Source: an uncultured Faecalibacterium sp. (GTDB taxonomy: Bacteria > Bacillota > Clostridia > Oscillospirales > Ruminococcaceae). From it: DNA of 64,000 nucleotides. Below the pieces are notes generated by a model that saw only the letters and a program-made list of their open reading frames with translations, was not told where the DNA came from and made no database searches. Position numbers and translations under genes: made by a program. Below, in pieces: positions 1 to 7,929 of the stretch. The stretch spans positions 1 through 64,000 of the forward strand of contig CAKTEF010000010.1 in NCBI GenBank assembly GCA_934547065.1. Direction: 5' to 3'. The first letter of the stretch is position 1. Each line of letters opens with the position of its first letter.

Positions 1-123
1 ATGAATGAAAACGAGGAAGCCGCCCTGCGTCAGGCCAAGACCCAGCTGGAAGAGAGCGCAAATCATCTGATGGTGCTTTATACCAGTGAGCAAGGAACAG
101 ATGGTACGAATAATGAGCTGTAA
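1..123 (+). CDS. C-terminal end of an upstream gene (partial) or a 40-residue ORF
   Basis: The frame is open from the first base of the window to a TAA at 121-123. An ATG happens to sit at base 1, so this could be a 40-residue protein, but no ribosome binding site can be seen and the fragment more likely belongs to a gene that starts upstream. The peptide is acidic and helix-prone (Glu, Gln and Ala rich, then a Thr/Ser/Asn tail) and has no recognisable motif. A strong intrinsic terminator follows 30 bases after the stop, as expected for the end of a transcription unit. Function unknown. Confidence 0.5.
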   Translation: MNENEEAALRQAKTQLEESANHLMVLYTSEQGTDGTNNEL

Positions 124-153
124 TAGCTGCAATAAAACAGAATGATGAGAACT

Positions 154-196
154 GTGCTCTGTGGAAAATAGAAACCACAGAGCACGATTTTTTTTT
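154..196 (+). terminator. Intrinsic terminator
   Basis: A perfect 11-bp stem (GTGCTCTGTGG with its complement, loop of 10) is followed by GA and a run of nine T. It closes the upstream unit before the glycosylation operon. Confidence 0.9.
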
Positions 197-206
197 CAGA
201 AATAAG

Positions 207-235
207 TTGCAGGAGATAGGCTGACACTGTATAAT
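207..235 (+). promoter_or_regulatory. Promoter of the Gtr-type operon
   Basis: TTGCAG, a 17-base spacer and a perfect TATAAT. It lies 55 bases before the GTG start of the first gene. Confidence 0.75.
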
Positions 236-290
236 ATGATTGTATGGTTTTGGCCAAATTCGGGCATGATACCTTGTTTGGGAGGAAGAC

Positions 291-1820
291 GTGGAAAAAA
301 TTGCGGAAAAGCCAAAGGTAAATGAGAGCCTGTTAAAAACAGTTCTGTGCAGTGCTGCTTTTTGGGGATTGTTGGCACATGGTATGGCTCTGTTCAACAA
401 ATACTCATTCCATGATGATGCACGGTATTTCAATGATGTGGGTGCTACTTACGAATCTGGACGGTGGATGCTGGGCATTCTTGGAAGTCTGAGTGCAAAT
501 TTGCTGGGTAGTAAAAACTACAGCCTGCCAGTGGTAAATGGTACAATTACGATTTTGTGCATTGCAGCAATCGTATATCTGTTGGCAGATAGTTTGAGGA
601 TTCAGTCAAAGCCTCTTGTTATTCTGCTGTGCGGAAGTATGGTGACATTTCCGTCAGTGACGGGAACATTCAGCTACATGTTTACTGCACCATACTATTA
701 CGCGGCATCCCTACTGGGAGTTGTTGGAGCATGGATTTTTCACCAGAAAAAGAATGTTGTTGCTCTATTGCTCTGCACGGTTTTGATGGCTTGTTCTGTT
801 GGTGTGTATCAGGCAAATATCCCGGTCTGCATCTGTACATTGCTGCTTTATATGATGGAAGATGTCCGGCAGTCTGATATGAGCTGGAAAGCGTTTTGGA
901 AAATGGCCCTGTGCAATGCAATTGTGTGCATTGGGTTTGTTACGGAATATTTTCTAATCAATCAATATTTTCTGAATCGATTTGGCGTTGTTTTGACGGA
1001 TTACCAAGGCATCAATCATTTTGGAAGAACAAATCTGAGCAATTATATTTATCGAATACTGTGCGGCTATGGCTCCTTCTTTTATCCGAGCACTGCTGTG
1101 GAAGACTTCAGCGCAAGATATGTCTATACTTTGTTGATCGTTGTTACTGCGATCATTGCCGTATTTGTGCTCCGGAAAATTAAGACTCCAAAAGTATGGC
1201 AAACCCTATTGCTCCTAATCGCATATCCTATTGCAGCATGCTTTGTATACCTGATGGTAGATTCTTGGGATGTTCATGCCTTAATGACTTTTGGACAGGC
1301 GTTTGCCTTTGCTTTGGTTGCATGGCTTATTGATAAATATCCCGAAGATAGAACGAAAGTAGAATGTGCTCTATGTAAAGCCGCTGCTGTCCTATTGGGT
1401 ATACTTGTGACTCTAAATATTCGTTACAGCAATATCTGCTACCTGAAAGCAGACGTGATGCAGACACAAGCGATCAGTTACTACACAACCCTGATCACGC
1501 GAATTGAAAGTACCGAAGGTTATACTGAAGATACGCAGGTCGTTTATATCGGGGAGTATGACAAGCACGATAGAAATTTTGTTGGAATCAACGAATATTT
1601 CGATGAGTTGGACCTGGCCACATATAAAGGGGAACTTATTTTCAATGATTACGCATGGAAGGAAACCATGGAGCTTTGGTGTGGCTTTGCGCCGGAATTA
1701 GGAGATGCCGCAGAGTTTGACGGTAATGCCGAGGTAGCATCTATGCCCTGCTATCCGGATCAGGGTTCGGTCCGGTGCATCGACGGAAAAATTGTTGTCA
1801 AATTTGCAGATGAGCCGTAA
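291..1820 (+). CDS. GtrII-family membrane glucosyltransferase
   Basis: A 509-residue polytopic membrane protein that fits the glucosyltransferase GtrII family (GT-C fold), whose members transfer glucose from a polyprenyl-phosphate donor to a cell-surface glycan on the outer face of the membrane. The N terminus has a first membrane helix followed by the acidic stretch FHDDARYF at about residues 40-48, where GT-C enzymes carry their catalytic acidic loop. About ten hydrophobic segments follow, and then a soluble C-terminal part of roughly 120 residues. The start is GTG with GGGAGG eight bases upstream. GtrB and GtrA follow within a few bases, so the three genes form a complete donor-synthesis, flipping and transfer module. 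The base composition is clearly AT-richer than in genes after 3250, which suggests transfer. The acceptor glycan is unknown. Confidence 0.85.
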   Translation: MEKIAEKPKVNESLLKTVLCSAAFWGLLAHGMALFNKYSFHDDARYFNDVGATYESGRWMLGILGSLSANLLGSKNYSLPVVNGTITILCIAAIVYLLADSLRIQSKPLVILLCGSMVTFPSVTGTFSYMFTAPYYYAASLLGVVGAWIFHQKKNVVALLLCTVLMACSVGVYQANIPVCICTLLLYMMEDVRQSDMSWKAFWKMALCNAIVCIGFVTEYFLINQYFLNRFGVVLTDYQGINHFGRTNLSNYIYRILCGYGSFFYPSTAVEDFSARYVYTLLIVVTAIIAVFVLRKIKTPKVWQTLLLLIAYPIAACFVYLMVDSWDVHALMTFGQAFAFALVAWLIDKYPEDRTKVECALCKAAAVLLGILVTLNIRYSNICYLKADVMQTQAISYYTTLITRIESTEGYTEDTQVVYIGEYDKHDRNFVGINEYFDELDLATYKGELIFNDYAWKETMELWCGFAPELGDAAEFDGNAEVASMPCYPDQGSVRCIDGKIVVKFADEP

Positions 1821-1846
1821 GAACCATGAAAAAGCAGGGAAGTCAA

Positions 1847-2773
1847 ATGAAAAAATTATCGTTAATTATTTCAGTTTATAACGAAGAAGCCGTTCTGGAA
1901 AAGTTTTATAAAGCCTTCTGCAGCATAGAGCAGGATTTGAAATATGGGGGGTATGAACTGATTTTTGTAAATGATGGCAGTACCGATGCCAGCATGAGAA
2001 TTCTGGAATCGATTGCGCAGCAGAATAAAAACGTCCGCGTGATCAGCTTTTCGCGGAATTTTGGCCACGAAGCTGCCATGATTGCAGGCATCGACCATGC
2101 TGTAGGAGATGTGATCATCTGCATGGATGCCGACCTACAGCATCCTCTGGAATGCATTACCCCCATTATGGAAAAATTCGAGGAAGGATACGAGATCGTC
2201 AGCATGGTCCGCACTTCCAACAAATCGGCAGGTGCCATCAAGAACTTTACATCCAGAGCATTTTACCGGGTGATCAATGCCTTGTCCAATCAAGTAAAAC
2301 TGGAGGAAAATGCATCGGATTTCTTTGCCATCAGTAGCCGTGTGGCAGATGTTCTACGCACAAATTATCGTGAAAAAACTCGTTTTCTACGTGGATATGT
2401 ACAAAGTGTTGGTTTCCGGAAAACAACGCTGGAATACACTGCTGCGGAAAGAGCTGGCGGTGCCAGCCACTATACGCTAAAAAAACTGATGAATTTTGCA
2501 ATCAGCACCATCGTCGGTTTTTCTGATTTTCCACTGAAACTCGGCCTCTATGCCGGTGCCGTAAGTTTTTTTGCTGCTGTGATTTTTGCTATAAGCGCAC
2601 TGTGTGGCTTCCGTGAGTATAAGGTGATCCTTGCGGCAGTCAATGTTTTATTTGCCGTTCTCTTTTTGCTGGTCGGAATTATGGGTGAATATTTTTCCGT
2701 TGCATTTGCAGAGCTGAAAAACCGTCCGATCTATATTGTGGAAAAGGAAATCAATTCCGGGCACTGCGTATGA
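1847..2773 (+). CDS. gtrB: GtrB-like polyprenyl-phosphate glycosyltransferase (GT2)
   Basis: A family 2 glycosyltransferase of the GtrB/DPM1 type, expected to make polyprenyl-phosphate glucose from UDP-glucose on the inner face of the membrane. Visible motifs are SVYNEE near the N terminus, VNDGSTD, and the metal-binding MDADLQHP. Two hydrophobic segments near the C terminus (after KLGLYAG and around LAAVNVLFAV) match the two membrane anchors of the family. An ATG at 1826 is also in frame, but the one at 1847 has AGGGAAG five bases upstream and gives the usual family N terminus. The gene is 26 bases behind the GtrII gene and overlaps gtrA by ATGA. AT-rich codon use matches its two neighbours. 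Confidence 0.9.
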   Translation: MKKLSLIISVYNEEAVLEKFYKAFCSIEQDLKYGGYELIFVNDGSTDASMRILESIAQQNKNVRVISFSRNFGHEAAMIAGIDHAVGDVIICMDADLQHPLECITPIMEKFEEGYEIVSMVRTSNKSAGAIKNFTSRAFYRVINALSNQVKLEENASDFFAISSRVADVLRTNYREKTRFLRGYVQSVGFRKTTLEYTAAERAGGASHYTLKKLMNFAISTIVGFSDFPLKLGLYAGAVSFFAAVIFAISALCGFREYKVILAAVNVLFAVLFLLVGIMGEYFSVAFAELKNRPIYIVEKEINSGHCV

Positions 2774-3195
2774 TACAAACAATAAAGCTACTTTATTTTC
2801 GCTATAAGGAAGTGATCAACTATCTGATCGTGGGTGGTCTGACTACGGTAGTGAGTCTGGCAAGTTACTATTTTTTCACTACAGTCTTTCTGGACCCGCA
2901 AGACCCATTTCAACTGATGGCTGCCAATACGCTCTCATGGATCTGCGCAGTCTCTTTTGCTTACATCACAAACCGGAAGTTCGTTTTTGAAAGCAAAAGT
3001 GCTGATAAATTGCGCGAAATGCTAAAATTTTTCAGTGCGAGGATTTCCACTCTCCTTATCGAAATGGTCTGTATGGCATTGCTGGTAAATATTCTGCACT
3101 GGAATGACCGAATCTCTAAATTTGCGGTACAGTTTATTGTTATGGCGTTGAACTATATCTTTAGTAAATTGTTTGTGTTCCGCAGTAAAGAATAA
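2770..3195 (+). CDS. gtrA: GtrA-family membrane protein, putative glycolipid flippase
   Basis: A 141-residue GtrA-family protein with four hydrophobic helices. The first contains YLIVGGLTTVVSLASYYF, and the family-typical stretch AYITNRKFVFES follows the second. GtrA proteins are thought to flip the polyprenyl-phosphate sugar made by GtrB to the outer face, where the GtrII protein uses it. The start overlaps the gtrB stop by four bases, which indicates translational coupling. A long bidirectional terminator follows immediately. Family assignment is firm; the flipping role is inferred from family knowledge and context. Confidence 0.9.
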   Translation: MIQTIKLLYFRYKEVINYLIVGGLTTVVSLASYYFFTTVFLDPQDPFQLMAANTLSWICAVSFAYITNRKFVFESKSADKLREMLKFFSARISTLLIEMVCMALLVNILHWNDRISKFAVQFIVMALNYIFSKLFVFRSKE

Positions 3196-3202
3196 TGTAC
3201 GG

Positions 3203-3248
3203 TTACAAAAAGAAATCCGCTGCGTAAGCAGCGGATTTCTTTTTGTAA
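3203..3248. terminator. Bidirectional terminator between convergent units
   Basis: A perfect 21-bp stem with a four-base GTAA loop. A-rich and T-rich flanks let it serve both gtrA (plus) and the amino-acid transporter operon (minus). It also marks the boundary between AT-rich and GC-rich DNA. Confidence 0.9.
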
Positions 3249-3251
3249 TTA

Positions 3252-4016
3252 TTACAGCATCTTGGAAAGGAATGCTTTCAGTCTGGGATGCTTCGGATTC
3301 GTGAACAGTTCCTGCGGCGGCTCGTCCTCCTGGATCTTGCCGTCGTCGATGAAGATGACGCGGTTGGACACCTCACGGGCGAAGCCCATTTCGTGGGTGA
3401 CCACCAGCATGGTGATGCCGGTGTGGGCCAGCTCCTTCATCAGTTCCAGAACCTCGCCCACCATTTCGGGGTCGAGGGCGCTGGTGGGCTCGTCGAACAG
3501 GATCACGTCCGGGTCCATGGCAAGGGCACGGGCAATGGCAATGCGCTGCTGCTGGCCGCCGGAAAGGCTCTTGGGGTAGGCGTCGGCCTTGTCGGAAAGG
3601 CCCACGCGGGCCAGCAGCTCGTCGGCCTTGTCGGAAATGGCCTGCTTATCCTTGAGCTTGAGCAGGGTGGGGGCCAGCTCAAGGTTCTTCTTCACGGTCA
3701 GGTGGGGGAAGAGGTTGAAGTGCTGGAACACCATGCCCATCTTCTGGCGCACCGCGTCGATGTGGGCCTCGTCCACCTCGGTGCCCTCAAATTTGATGCT
3801 GCCGGAGGAGGGGATCTCCAGCCGGTTCAGGCAGCGCAGAAAGGTGGATTTGCCGCAGCCGGAGGGGCCGATCAGGCAGACCACGTCGCCGCGGTAGATG
3901 TCGATGTCAATGCCCTTCAGCACGTCCAGAGTGGGGGTGGGCTGCTTTGCGCCCGGCTTTTTTTCGCCGCCGTAGGTCTTTGTCAGGCCGCGGACTTCCA
4001 GAATCTTATCGGTCAC
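3252..4016 (-). CDS. Polar amino acid ABC transporter, ATP-binding protein
   Basis: A GlnQ/HisP-type ATPase that powers the importer encoded by the two genes upstream. It has Walker [11 protein letters not shown]-loop [11 protein letters not shown], signature LSGGQQQR, Walker [14 protein letters not shown] and the switch His in VVTHEMGFA, all in normal order. The reading frame stays open further upstream, but GTG at 4016 is preferred: AGGAGG lies ten bases before it and the protein then begins in the normal way, overlapping the permease end by 11 bases. About 20 extra residues after the first strand ([13 protein letters not shown]) form a polar linker that is longer than usual. Substrate is not determinable from sequence; a glutamine- or cystine-type substrate is typical. 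Confidence 0.92.
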   Translation of the reverse strand: MTDKILEVRGLTKTYGGEKKPGAKQPTPTLDVLKGIDIDIYRGDVVCLIGPSGCGKSTFLRCLNRLEIPSSGSIKFEGTEVDEAHIDAVRQKMGMVFQHFNLFPHLTVKKNLELAPTLLKLKDKQAISDKADELLARVGLSDKADAYPKSLSGGQQQRIAIARALAMDPDVILFDEPTSALDPEMVGEVLELMKELAHTGITMLVVTHEMGFAREVSNRVIFIDDGKIQEDEPPQELFTNPKHPRLKAFLSKML

Positions 4017-4770
4017 TTTGAGCAAGCCTCCTCTCAAACTTTGCCAGCAGACGGGTGAACAGCATGACCAGCACAAGGTAGATCAGCGCAACACCCAGCA
4101 GCGGGAACATGGCCTCGTAGGTGCGGTTCATGATGCCCTGTGCGGCGTACAGCAGCTCCTTGCCGCCGATGACCGTGATCAGGGAGGTATCCTTCAGCAG
4201 GATGATGAACTCGTTGCCCAGTGCGGGCAGCACCGCACGGATGGCCTGCGGGATGATGATGACCACCATGGTGGTCATGTAGTTCAGGCCAAGGCTGCGT
4301 CCGGCCTCCATCTGGCCGGGGTCAACGGCCATCAGGCCGCCGCGGATGATCTCGGACACATAGGCACCGGAGTTGATGCCCAGTGCCAGCGCACCCACCA
4401 TGGTAAAGTTGCGGCTGTTGGCAAAGATGACCATGCTCATGATGAGCAGCTGCACCATCATGGGCGTGCCGCGGATGATGGTGGTGTACACCTGACACAC
4501 CGCATTGAAGAAGCCCAGCACCGGGTTCCTGCGGCCGGGGCGCTGCTGGTCGTGTGCCACACGCACCAGCGCCACCACGCTGCCCAGCACGATGCCCAGT
4601 GCCAGCGCAATGGCAGTGACCAGCAGGGTGGTGCCTACGCCGTTGATGTACTGGAGCCAGCGGTCTTTCAGGATGAACGCCTGATAAAACTTGAAGAAGA
4701 AATTCTGCCCGAAGTTGAGCGTAGTGCCGCTGTTGAGCAGCTCTTTGAGCAGTTCGTACTGTGCAGCCAT
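4006..4770 (-). CDS. Polar amino acid ABC transporter, permease protein
   Basis: A HisM/GlnP-family inner-membrane permease with about five hydrophobic helices. The EAA loop, which docks the ATPase, reads [22 protein letters not shown], and the family motif [11 protein letters not shown] comes just before it. An N-terminal polar segment of about 40 residues precedes the first helix. Three start codons lie close together (4782 GTG, 4776 ATG, 4770 ATG) behind AGGAAAGTGAGG; 4770 gives the shortest normal product, but 4776 is equally possible. It sits between the binding protein and the ATPase and is separated from the former by an intercistronic hairpin. Confidence 0.9.
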   Translation of the reverse strand: MAAQYELLKELLNSGTTLNFGQNFFFKFYQAFILKDRWLQYINGVGTTLLVTAIALALGIVLGSVVALVRVAHDQQRPGRRNPVLGFFNAVCQVYTTIIRGTPMMVQLLIMSMVIFANSRNFTMVGALALGINSGAYVSEIIRGGLMAVDPGQMEAGRSLGLNYMTTMVVIIIPQAIRAVLPALGNEFIILLKDTSLITVIGGKELLYAAQGIMNRTYEAMFPLLGVALIYLVLVMLFTRLLAKFERRLAQSDR

Positions 4771-4826
4771 TCGCATCCTCACTTTCCTGTTCTGATTTTG
4801 TTAATCTTTTGTAACCACTTATTTCC

Positions 4827-4864
4827 AAAAAAGGGGAGGTGCCCCAGTTGGGGGCTGCCTCCCC
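4827..4864 (-). terminator. Intercistronic terminator after the binding-protein gene
   Basis: Read on the minus strand, two stacked stems (GGGGAGG/CCTCCCC and GCCCC/GGGGC) are followed by six T. It lies between the binding-protein stop and the permease start. A partial terminator here would leave more binding protein than permease, as is common for such operons. Confidence 0.75.
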
Positions 4865-4888
4865 GTGGCTCAGATGTCAGCCGCCGGA

Positions 4889-5716
4889 TTATTCAGCGGT
4901 GATGTACTTGTCCACGATGGCCTGCAGGGTGCCGTCAGCCTTCAGCTCCTCCAGAGCGCCGTTGACGGCAGCTTCCAGAGCGGAACCCTTTGCCATGCCG
5001 ATGGCGTAATCTTCCTCAGCATAGCTGGTATCCAGGATAACCAGGCCGGGGTTGGCAGCAACGAACTCCTTGGCGGGGGCGTTGTCGATGACAACGGCAT
5101 CCACCTGGCCGTTGTTCAGAGCCTGCACAGCGGTCAGGCCGTTGTCGTAAGCCACAACGTTCTCATCACCGAAATCATCGGAGCAGTAGATGTAGCCGGT
5201 GGTGCCGCGCTGGGTGCCGATCTTCTTGCCGGCCAGGTCGTCGGGGGAAGCAATGTCAGAGCCTTCCGGCACGATGATGGACTGGATGCCGGTAGCGTAG
5301 CTGTCGGAGAAATCCATCACAGCCTTGCGCTCGTCGGTCACGGTGACACCGGCCATCACGATATCGGCCTTGCCCTGCTGCACGCTCAGCAGTGCGGCAT
5401 CAAAGTCCATATCGTCGATCTGCAGCTCCAGGCCCAGCTTGTCGGCAATGGCCTGAGCGGTCTCAATGTCGATGCCCTCGAATTCGCCGGCATCGGTGGT
5501 CATCTCATACGGAGGGAATGCAGCGTTGGTCGCCATGGTCAGCTTGCCGGCCTCCACGGTGGCCAGCTCGCTGGCGGAAGCAGCCTCAGAGGAAGCGGCA
5601 GAGCTTGCTGCGGAGGAAGCCGTGCTGGAAGCGGAAGAACCACATGCGGTCAGGGCCAGAGCGGCAGCAGCCACACCGGCGGCAGCCAGAAAGCTGCGGC
5701 GAGAGATCTTTTTCAT
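4889..5716 (-). CDS. Amino acid ABC transporter substrate-binding lipoprotein
   Basis: A family 3 extracellular solute-binding protein anchored as a lipoprotein. The signal peptide carries SRRSFLAAAG, which resembles a twin-arginine motif, and ends in the lipobox LTAC, so the mature protein starts at a lipidated Cys near residue 25. A low-complexity Ala/Ser linker follows. The binding domain shows the usual landmarks AAFPPYEMTTDAGEFEGIDIE, GVTVTDERKAVMDFSDSYA and GTQRGTTGY. The start at 5716 has GAGGAG upstream and gives a proper signal peptide. First gene of the operon, with its own consensus promoter at 5799-5827. Ligand unknown; a polar amino acid is expected. Confidence 0.92.
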   Translation of the reverse strand: MKKISRRSFLAAAGVAAAALALTACGSSASSTASSAASSAASSEAASASELATVEAGKLTMATNAAFPPYEMTTDAGEFEGIDIETAQAIADKLGLELQIDDMDFDAALLSVQQGKADIVMAGVTVTDERKAVMDFSDSYATGIQSIIVPEGSDIASPDDLAGKKIGTQRGTTGYIYCSDDFGDENVVAYDNGLTAVQALNNGQVDAVVIDNAPAKEFVAANPGLVILDTSYAEEDYAIGMAKGSALEAAVNGALEELKADGTLQAIVDKYITAE

Positions 5717-5798
5717 ATTCAAACACTCCTCAATGCATTGTATAATCTTGCAGCCGCCGGGAACGATGCACTCCATCGAACCTCCGGCGAACGGATTT

Positions 5799-5827
5799 AG
5801 TATAGATTGTACAAATTAAAAAGTCAA
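5799..5827 (-). promoter_or_regulatory. Promoter of the amino acid importer operon
   Basis: On the minus strand: TTGACT, 17-base spacer, TATACT. It lies about 83 bases before the lipoprotein start. Confidence 0.8.
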
Positions 5828-5943
5828 GTGTTGTGCAATAATTCGGTAAAAATGAAACCGTTTTGAGAACACTTATGCAGAAAAGCACGAGAAAATGATG
5901 AATATATGCAAACCTCTCGCACAGAGGCCACGCCCTGCTCTGT

Positions 5944-6002
5944 CCAACCTCTCAGGCGCGGGCTGCGCCGCGCCAGCTCCCCTAGTAGGGGAGCCTTTGG
6001 CA
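5944..6002 (+). repeat. Dispersed palindromic repeat, type A unit
   Basis: A unit of about 60 bases reading CCAACCTCTCAG, a small GC-rich hairpin (gcgcgggctgcgccgcgc), then the palindrome AGCTCCCCTAGTAGGGGAGC and TTTGGCA. The same unit occurs inverted at 6179-6240 and as a diverged pair at 37966-38023 and 38204-38254. Confidence 0.8.
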
Positions 6003-6064
6003 TAAGATTTGTTTTTCGCTGTAATCGCCTGCGGCTCCAAAACCAATCCCTGCCGCAAGAGATT

Positions 6065-6119
6065 CCACCTCATCAGTCGCCTGCGGCGACAGCTTCCCCA
6101 ATGGGGAAGCCTTTCATGC
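6065..6119 (+). repeat. Dispersed palindromic repeat, type B unit
   Basis: Reads CCACCTCATCAGTC, a short hairpin around GCCTGCGGCGACAG, then GCTTCCCC/GGGGAAGC with TTTCATGC. It lies between the two inverted type A units. Related units stand at 56935-56983 and within 57712-57893. Confidence 0.75.
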
Positions 6120-6178
6120 AACCTTTACGCCAGCAGGGCAAATCGTAGCAAAGCGCTAACGCTCGAACACAACGGCCT

Positions 6179-6240
6179 GCCAAGAGCTCCCCTACTAGGG
6201 GAGCTGGCATCGAGCGAAGCGCAGATGACTGAGAGGTTGG
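6179..6240 (-). repeat. Dispersed palindromic repeat, type A unit, inverted
   Basis: The reverse complement matches 5944-6002 over its whole length: CCAACCTCTCAG, a variable small hairpin, AGCTCCCCTAGTAGGGGAGC, then TTGGCA. Together they bracket 176 bases. Positioned downstream of the nitroreductase stop, its palindrome may also serve as a terminator. Confidence 0.8.
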
Positions 6241-6282
6241 ATGGGAGGGACAGCTGACCGCTTTGCACAGCTGCTTCTGGTT

Positions 6283-6858
6283 TTACAAGTACCTTGCCAG
6301 CTCCTCCCTGCTGCGCTTCGGCACGCAGTAGCTGCGGTCGGCATCCAGATAATAGCGGATGCCCGTTTCCTCGGTCATGGGCACAATGTGCGCCTGGTGC
6401 GCGGGGTAGCCGAACGCCACCATAAAGGCCAGCTTTTCCGGCTCGGCAATGCCCAGCAGCTCGCTCAGGGCGGGCTTGTTGATGGCCCCCATGATGCAGC
6501 TGCCCACGCCCTTGTCCCAGGCGGCCAGCGTCATGTTGGCCAGGGCGATGCCGGTGTCGGTGTTCAGGTCGCCGTGGATGGAGGTATCCTGCACCACGGC
6601 CACATACAGCGTGGGCTGCTCCCCGGCCTTGGGGGTGCCCTGTTCCGGCGGCAGGTAGCCCGCCCACTTGACCAGCGGCTGGACCTTGGCCACCAGCTCC
6701 GGGCTCCGCACCACCACCAGGCGCACAGCCTGGCGGTTTGCCCCGCTGGAAGAAAGGCGCAGCGCCTCCACGATATCGTCCACGACCTCCTGCGGCACGG
6801 CCTTTTGCTCAAACCGGCGGTAGGTGCGGCGGGTGAGAAGTTTTTCCATCACAGACAT
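6283..6858 (-). CDS. Nitroreductase-family FMN oxidoreductase
   Basis: A 191-residue nitroreductase-family protein, expected to bind FMN and reduce nitro compounds, quinones or similar electrophiles with NAD(P)H in the cytoplasm. Near the N terminus, LLTRRTYRRF carries the FMN-phosphate-binding arginines, followed by LRLSSSGANRQAVR. GVGSCIMGAIN and MVAFGYPA mark the second half of the fold. The frame is open far upstream, but ATG at 6858 with AAAGGGG before it gives the normal family N terminus and length. Its own promoter lies at 6924-6952, divergent from the promoter of the next gene. The true substrate cannot be told. Confidence 0.88.
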   Translation of the reverse strand: MSVMEKLLTRRTYRRFEQKAVPQEVVDDIVEALRLSSSGANRQAVRLVVVRSPELVAKVQPLVKWAGYLPPEQGTPKAGEQPTLYVAVVQDTSIHGDLNTDTGIALANMTLAAWDKGVGSCIMGAINKPALSELLGIAEPEKLAFMVAFGYPAHQAHIVPMTEETGIRYYLDADRSYCVPKRSREELARYL

Positions 6859-6923
6859 CAGAATGACCCCTTTCCATCGTTCCGGCCCGCCCCTGACGAA
6901 GCAGCGCCGTTTTCTATAAGGAT

Positions 6924-6952
6924 AGTATAGCGCACCGGCCCCTGCCGCGCAA
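6924..6952 (-). promoter_or_regulatory. Nitroreductase promoter
   Basis: Minus strand: TTGCGC, 17-base spacer, TATACT, about 65 bases before the start codon. Confidence 0.7.
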
Positions 6953-7003
6953 GAGCGTTCTCCGCAGCCCGGTTTTTCAATTGTGAAATGTTGCCCCCGC
7001 GCA

Positions 7004-7032
7004 TTGACAGCATCTTCCTCAGCTGGTATCAT
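7004..7032 (+). promoter_or_regulatory. Promoter of the secreted CxxC protein
   Basis: TTGACA, 17-base spacer, TATCAT. It is divergent to the nitroreductase promoter, with only 51 bases between the two -35 boxes. Confidence 0.75.
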
Positions 7033-7120
7033 AAAGGCAAAGAAAGAACGCGGTAACGAAAAATATAACCAAATTTAACCGCGCAGCCCGGCTGTTTTGG
7101 CCGGGAGAAAGGACCACTGT

Positions 7121-7720
7121 ATGAAACACCGTACTCTGCATCTTCTGGCCGCTCTGGGCCTGTCCGCCTGCCTGCTGGCGGGCGGTGCCGCTTCCGCCTT
7201 TGCCGAGGAAACGCCCGCCTGCACCGAGCATGTCTGGAAGCGCACCACCGAGCTGAAGACCGAGTGCATCAACACCAAGGTTTCCCTCAAGGGCACCGAC
7301 GGCAAGCTCCGCACCTACACCCTGTGCCCCGAATGCGGCCATGTGGAAAACGCCGCCGCACTGACCGAGGTCAAAGGAGTCAACGCCAACTTCTCCGGCC
7401 TGAAAGTCTTTACCGGCACGCTGGACGGCCAGCAGGTGCTGAGCGTGGCGTTCTGCTACCCCACCGTGATCGAGCGGGTGGTCTGCGAAACATGCGGCAC
7501 CGTCCGGAGCGAGGACACCACGGCGGCACGGGCCATGGCCGCCGATGTGACCGCCAACGTGGAGCTGCCCGCCTCGGCTGTGGCAGGCTATACCCTGTAC
7601 CAGACCCAGGCCGACGGCACCGAAGCGCCGGTGGAAGTTTCCATCAACGGCAGCACGGCCCTGATGCGGCTGTATGTGGGCAGCGGTGCCCAGCTGCTGC
7701 GGATGGTCCCCAACGCATGA
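7121..7720 (+). CDS. Secreted protein with two CxxC pairs, unknown function
   Basis: Not recognised. The 199-residue product starts with a typical Sec signal peptide (MKHRTLHLLAALGLSACLL, then GGAASAFA and a likely cut before EETPAC). The mature part contains two knuckle-like CxxC pairs, LCPECGH near residue 73 and VCETCGT near residue 130, spaced as in a zinc-ribbon or a redox pair, plus Cys at the mature N terminus. The C-terminal half is rich in Val, Thr and Ala and looks like a beta-sandwich. ATG at 7121 is preferred for the signal peptide; GAGAAAGGA precedes it. Single-gene unit with its own promoter and terminator. Confidence 0.75.
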   Translation: MKHRTLHLLAALGLSACLLAGGAASAFAEETPACTEHVWKRTTELKTECINTKVSLKGTDGKLRTYTLCPECGHVENAAALTEVKGVNANFSGLKVFTGTLDGQQVLSVAFCYPTVIERVVCETCGTVRSEDTTAARAMAADVTANVELPASAVAGYTLYQTQADGTEAPVEVSINGSTALMRLYVGSGAQLLRMVPNA

Positions 7721-7747
7721 TCCTGGCATCTTTCTCCCCGATCCAAC

Positions 7748-7798
7748 GGGCCGCTGCGCAGGCATTGCCCCCTGTGCAGCGGCCCCTTTTTGCTTTTT
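7748..7798 (+). terminator. Intrinsic terminator
   Basis: GGGCCGCTGCGCAGG pairs with CCTGTGCAGCGGCCC across a short C-rich loop and is followed by TTTTT-GC-TTTTTT. Confidence 0.9.
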
Positions 7799-7834
7799 TC
7801 CCGAAAAAGTTTTCCGCAAATCCCCCCAAATCAC

Positions 7835-7863
7835 TTTCCAAACGTGCGAATTTGCGGTATTCT
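7835..7863 (+). promoter_or_regulatory. Probable promoter of the opp operon
   Basis: TTTCCA, 17-base spacer, TATTCT, 67 bases before oppB. Weaker match than most promoters in the window, and it is followed at once by a palindrome. Confidence 0.5.
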
Positions 7864-7874
7864 AATTCTATCCA

Positions 7875-7893
7875 TTGTACACGAGGTGTACAA
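7875..7893 (+). promoter_or_regulatory. Candidate operator of the opp operon
   Basis: A perfect inverted repeat, TTGTACAC-gag-GTGTACAA, lies 12 bases after the putative -10 box, covering the expected start of the transcript. Its form suits a dimeric repressor; no regulator gene is adjacent. Confidence 0.55.
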
Positions 7894-7929
7894 CCGGGGA
7901 GATCAAACGAAAGAGGGGTGCGCACAGAT

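Noticed and set aside
5944..6240. Insertion sequence
   Set aside because: The paired inverted arms enclose only 176 bases with no transposase frame. Described as repeat units instead.
7264..7929. Extension of the oppB frame 222 codons upstream
   Set aside because: It runs through a different-frame gene, a terminator and the opp promoter. The start at 7930 has an RBS and the family N terminus.
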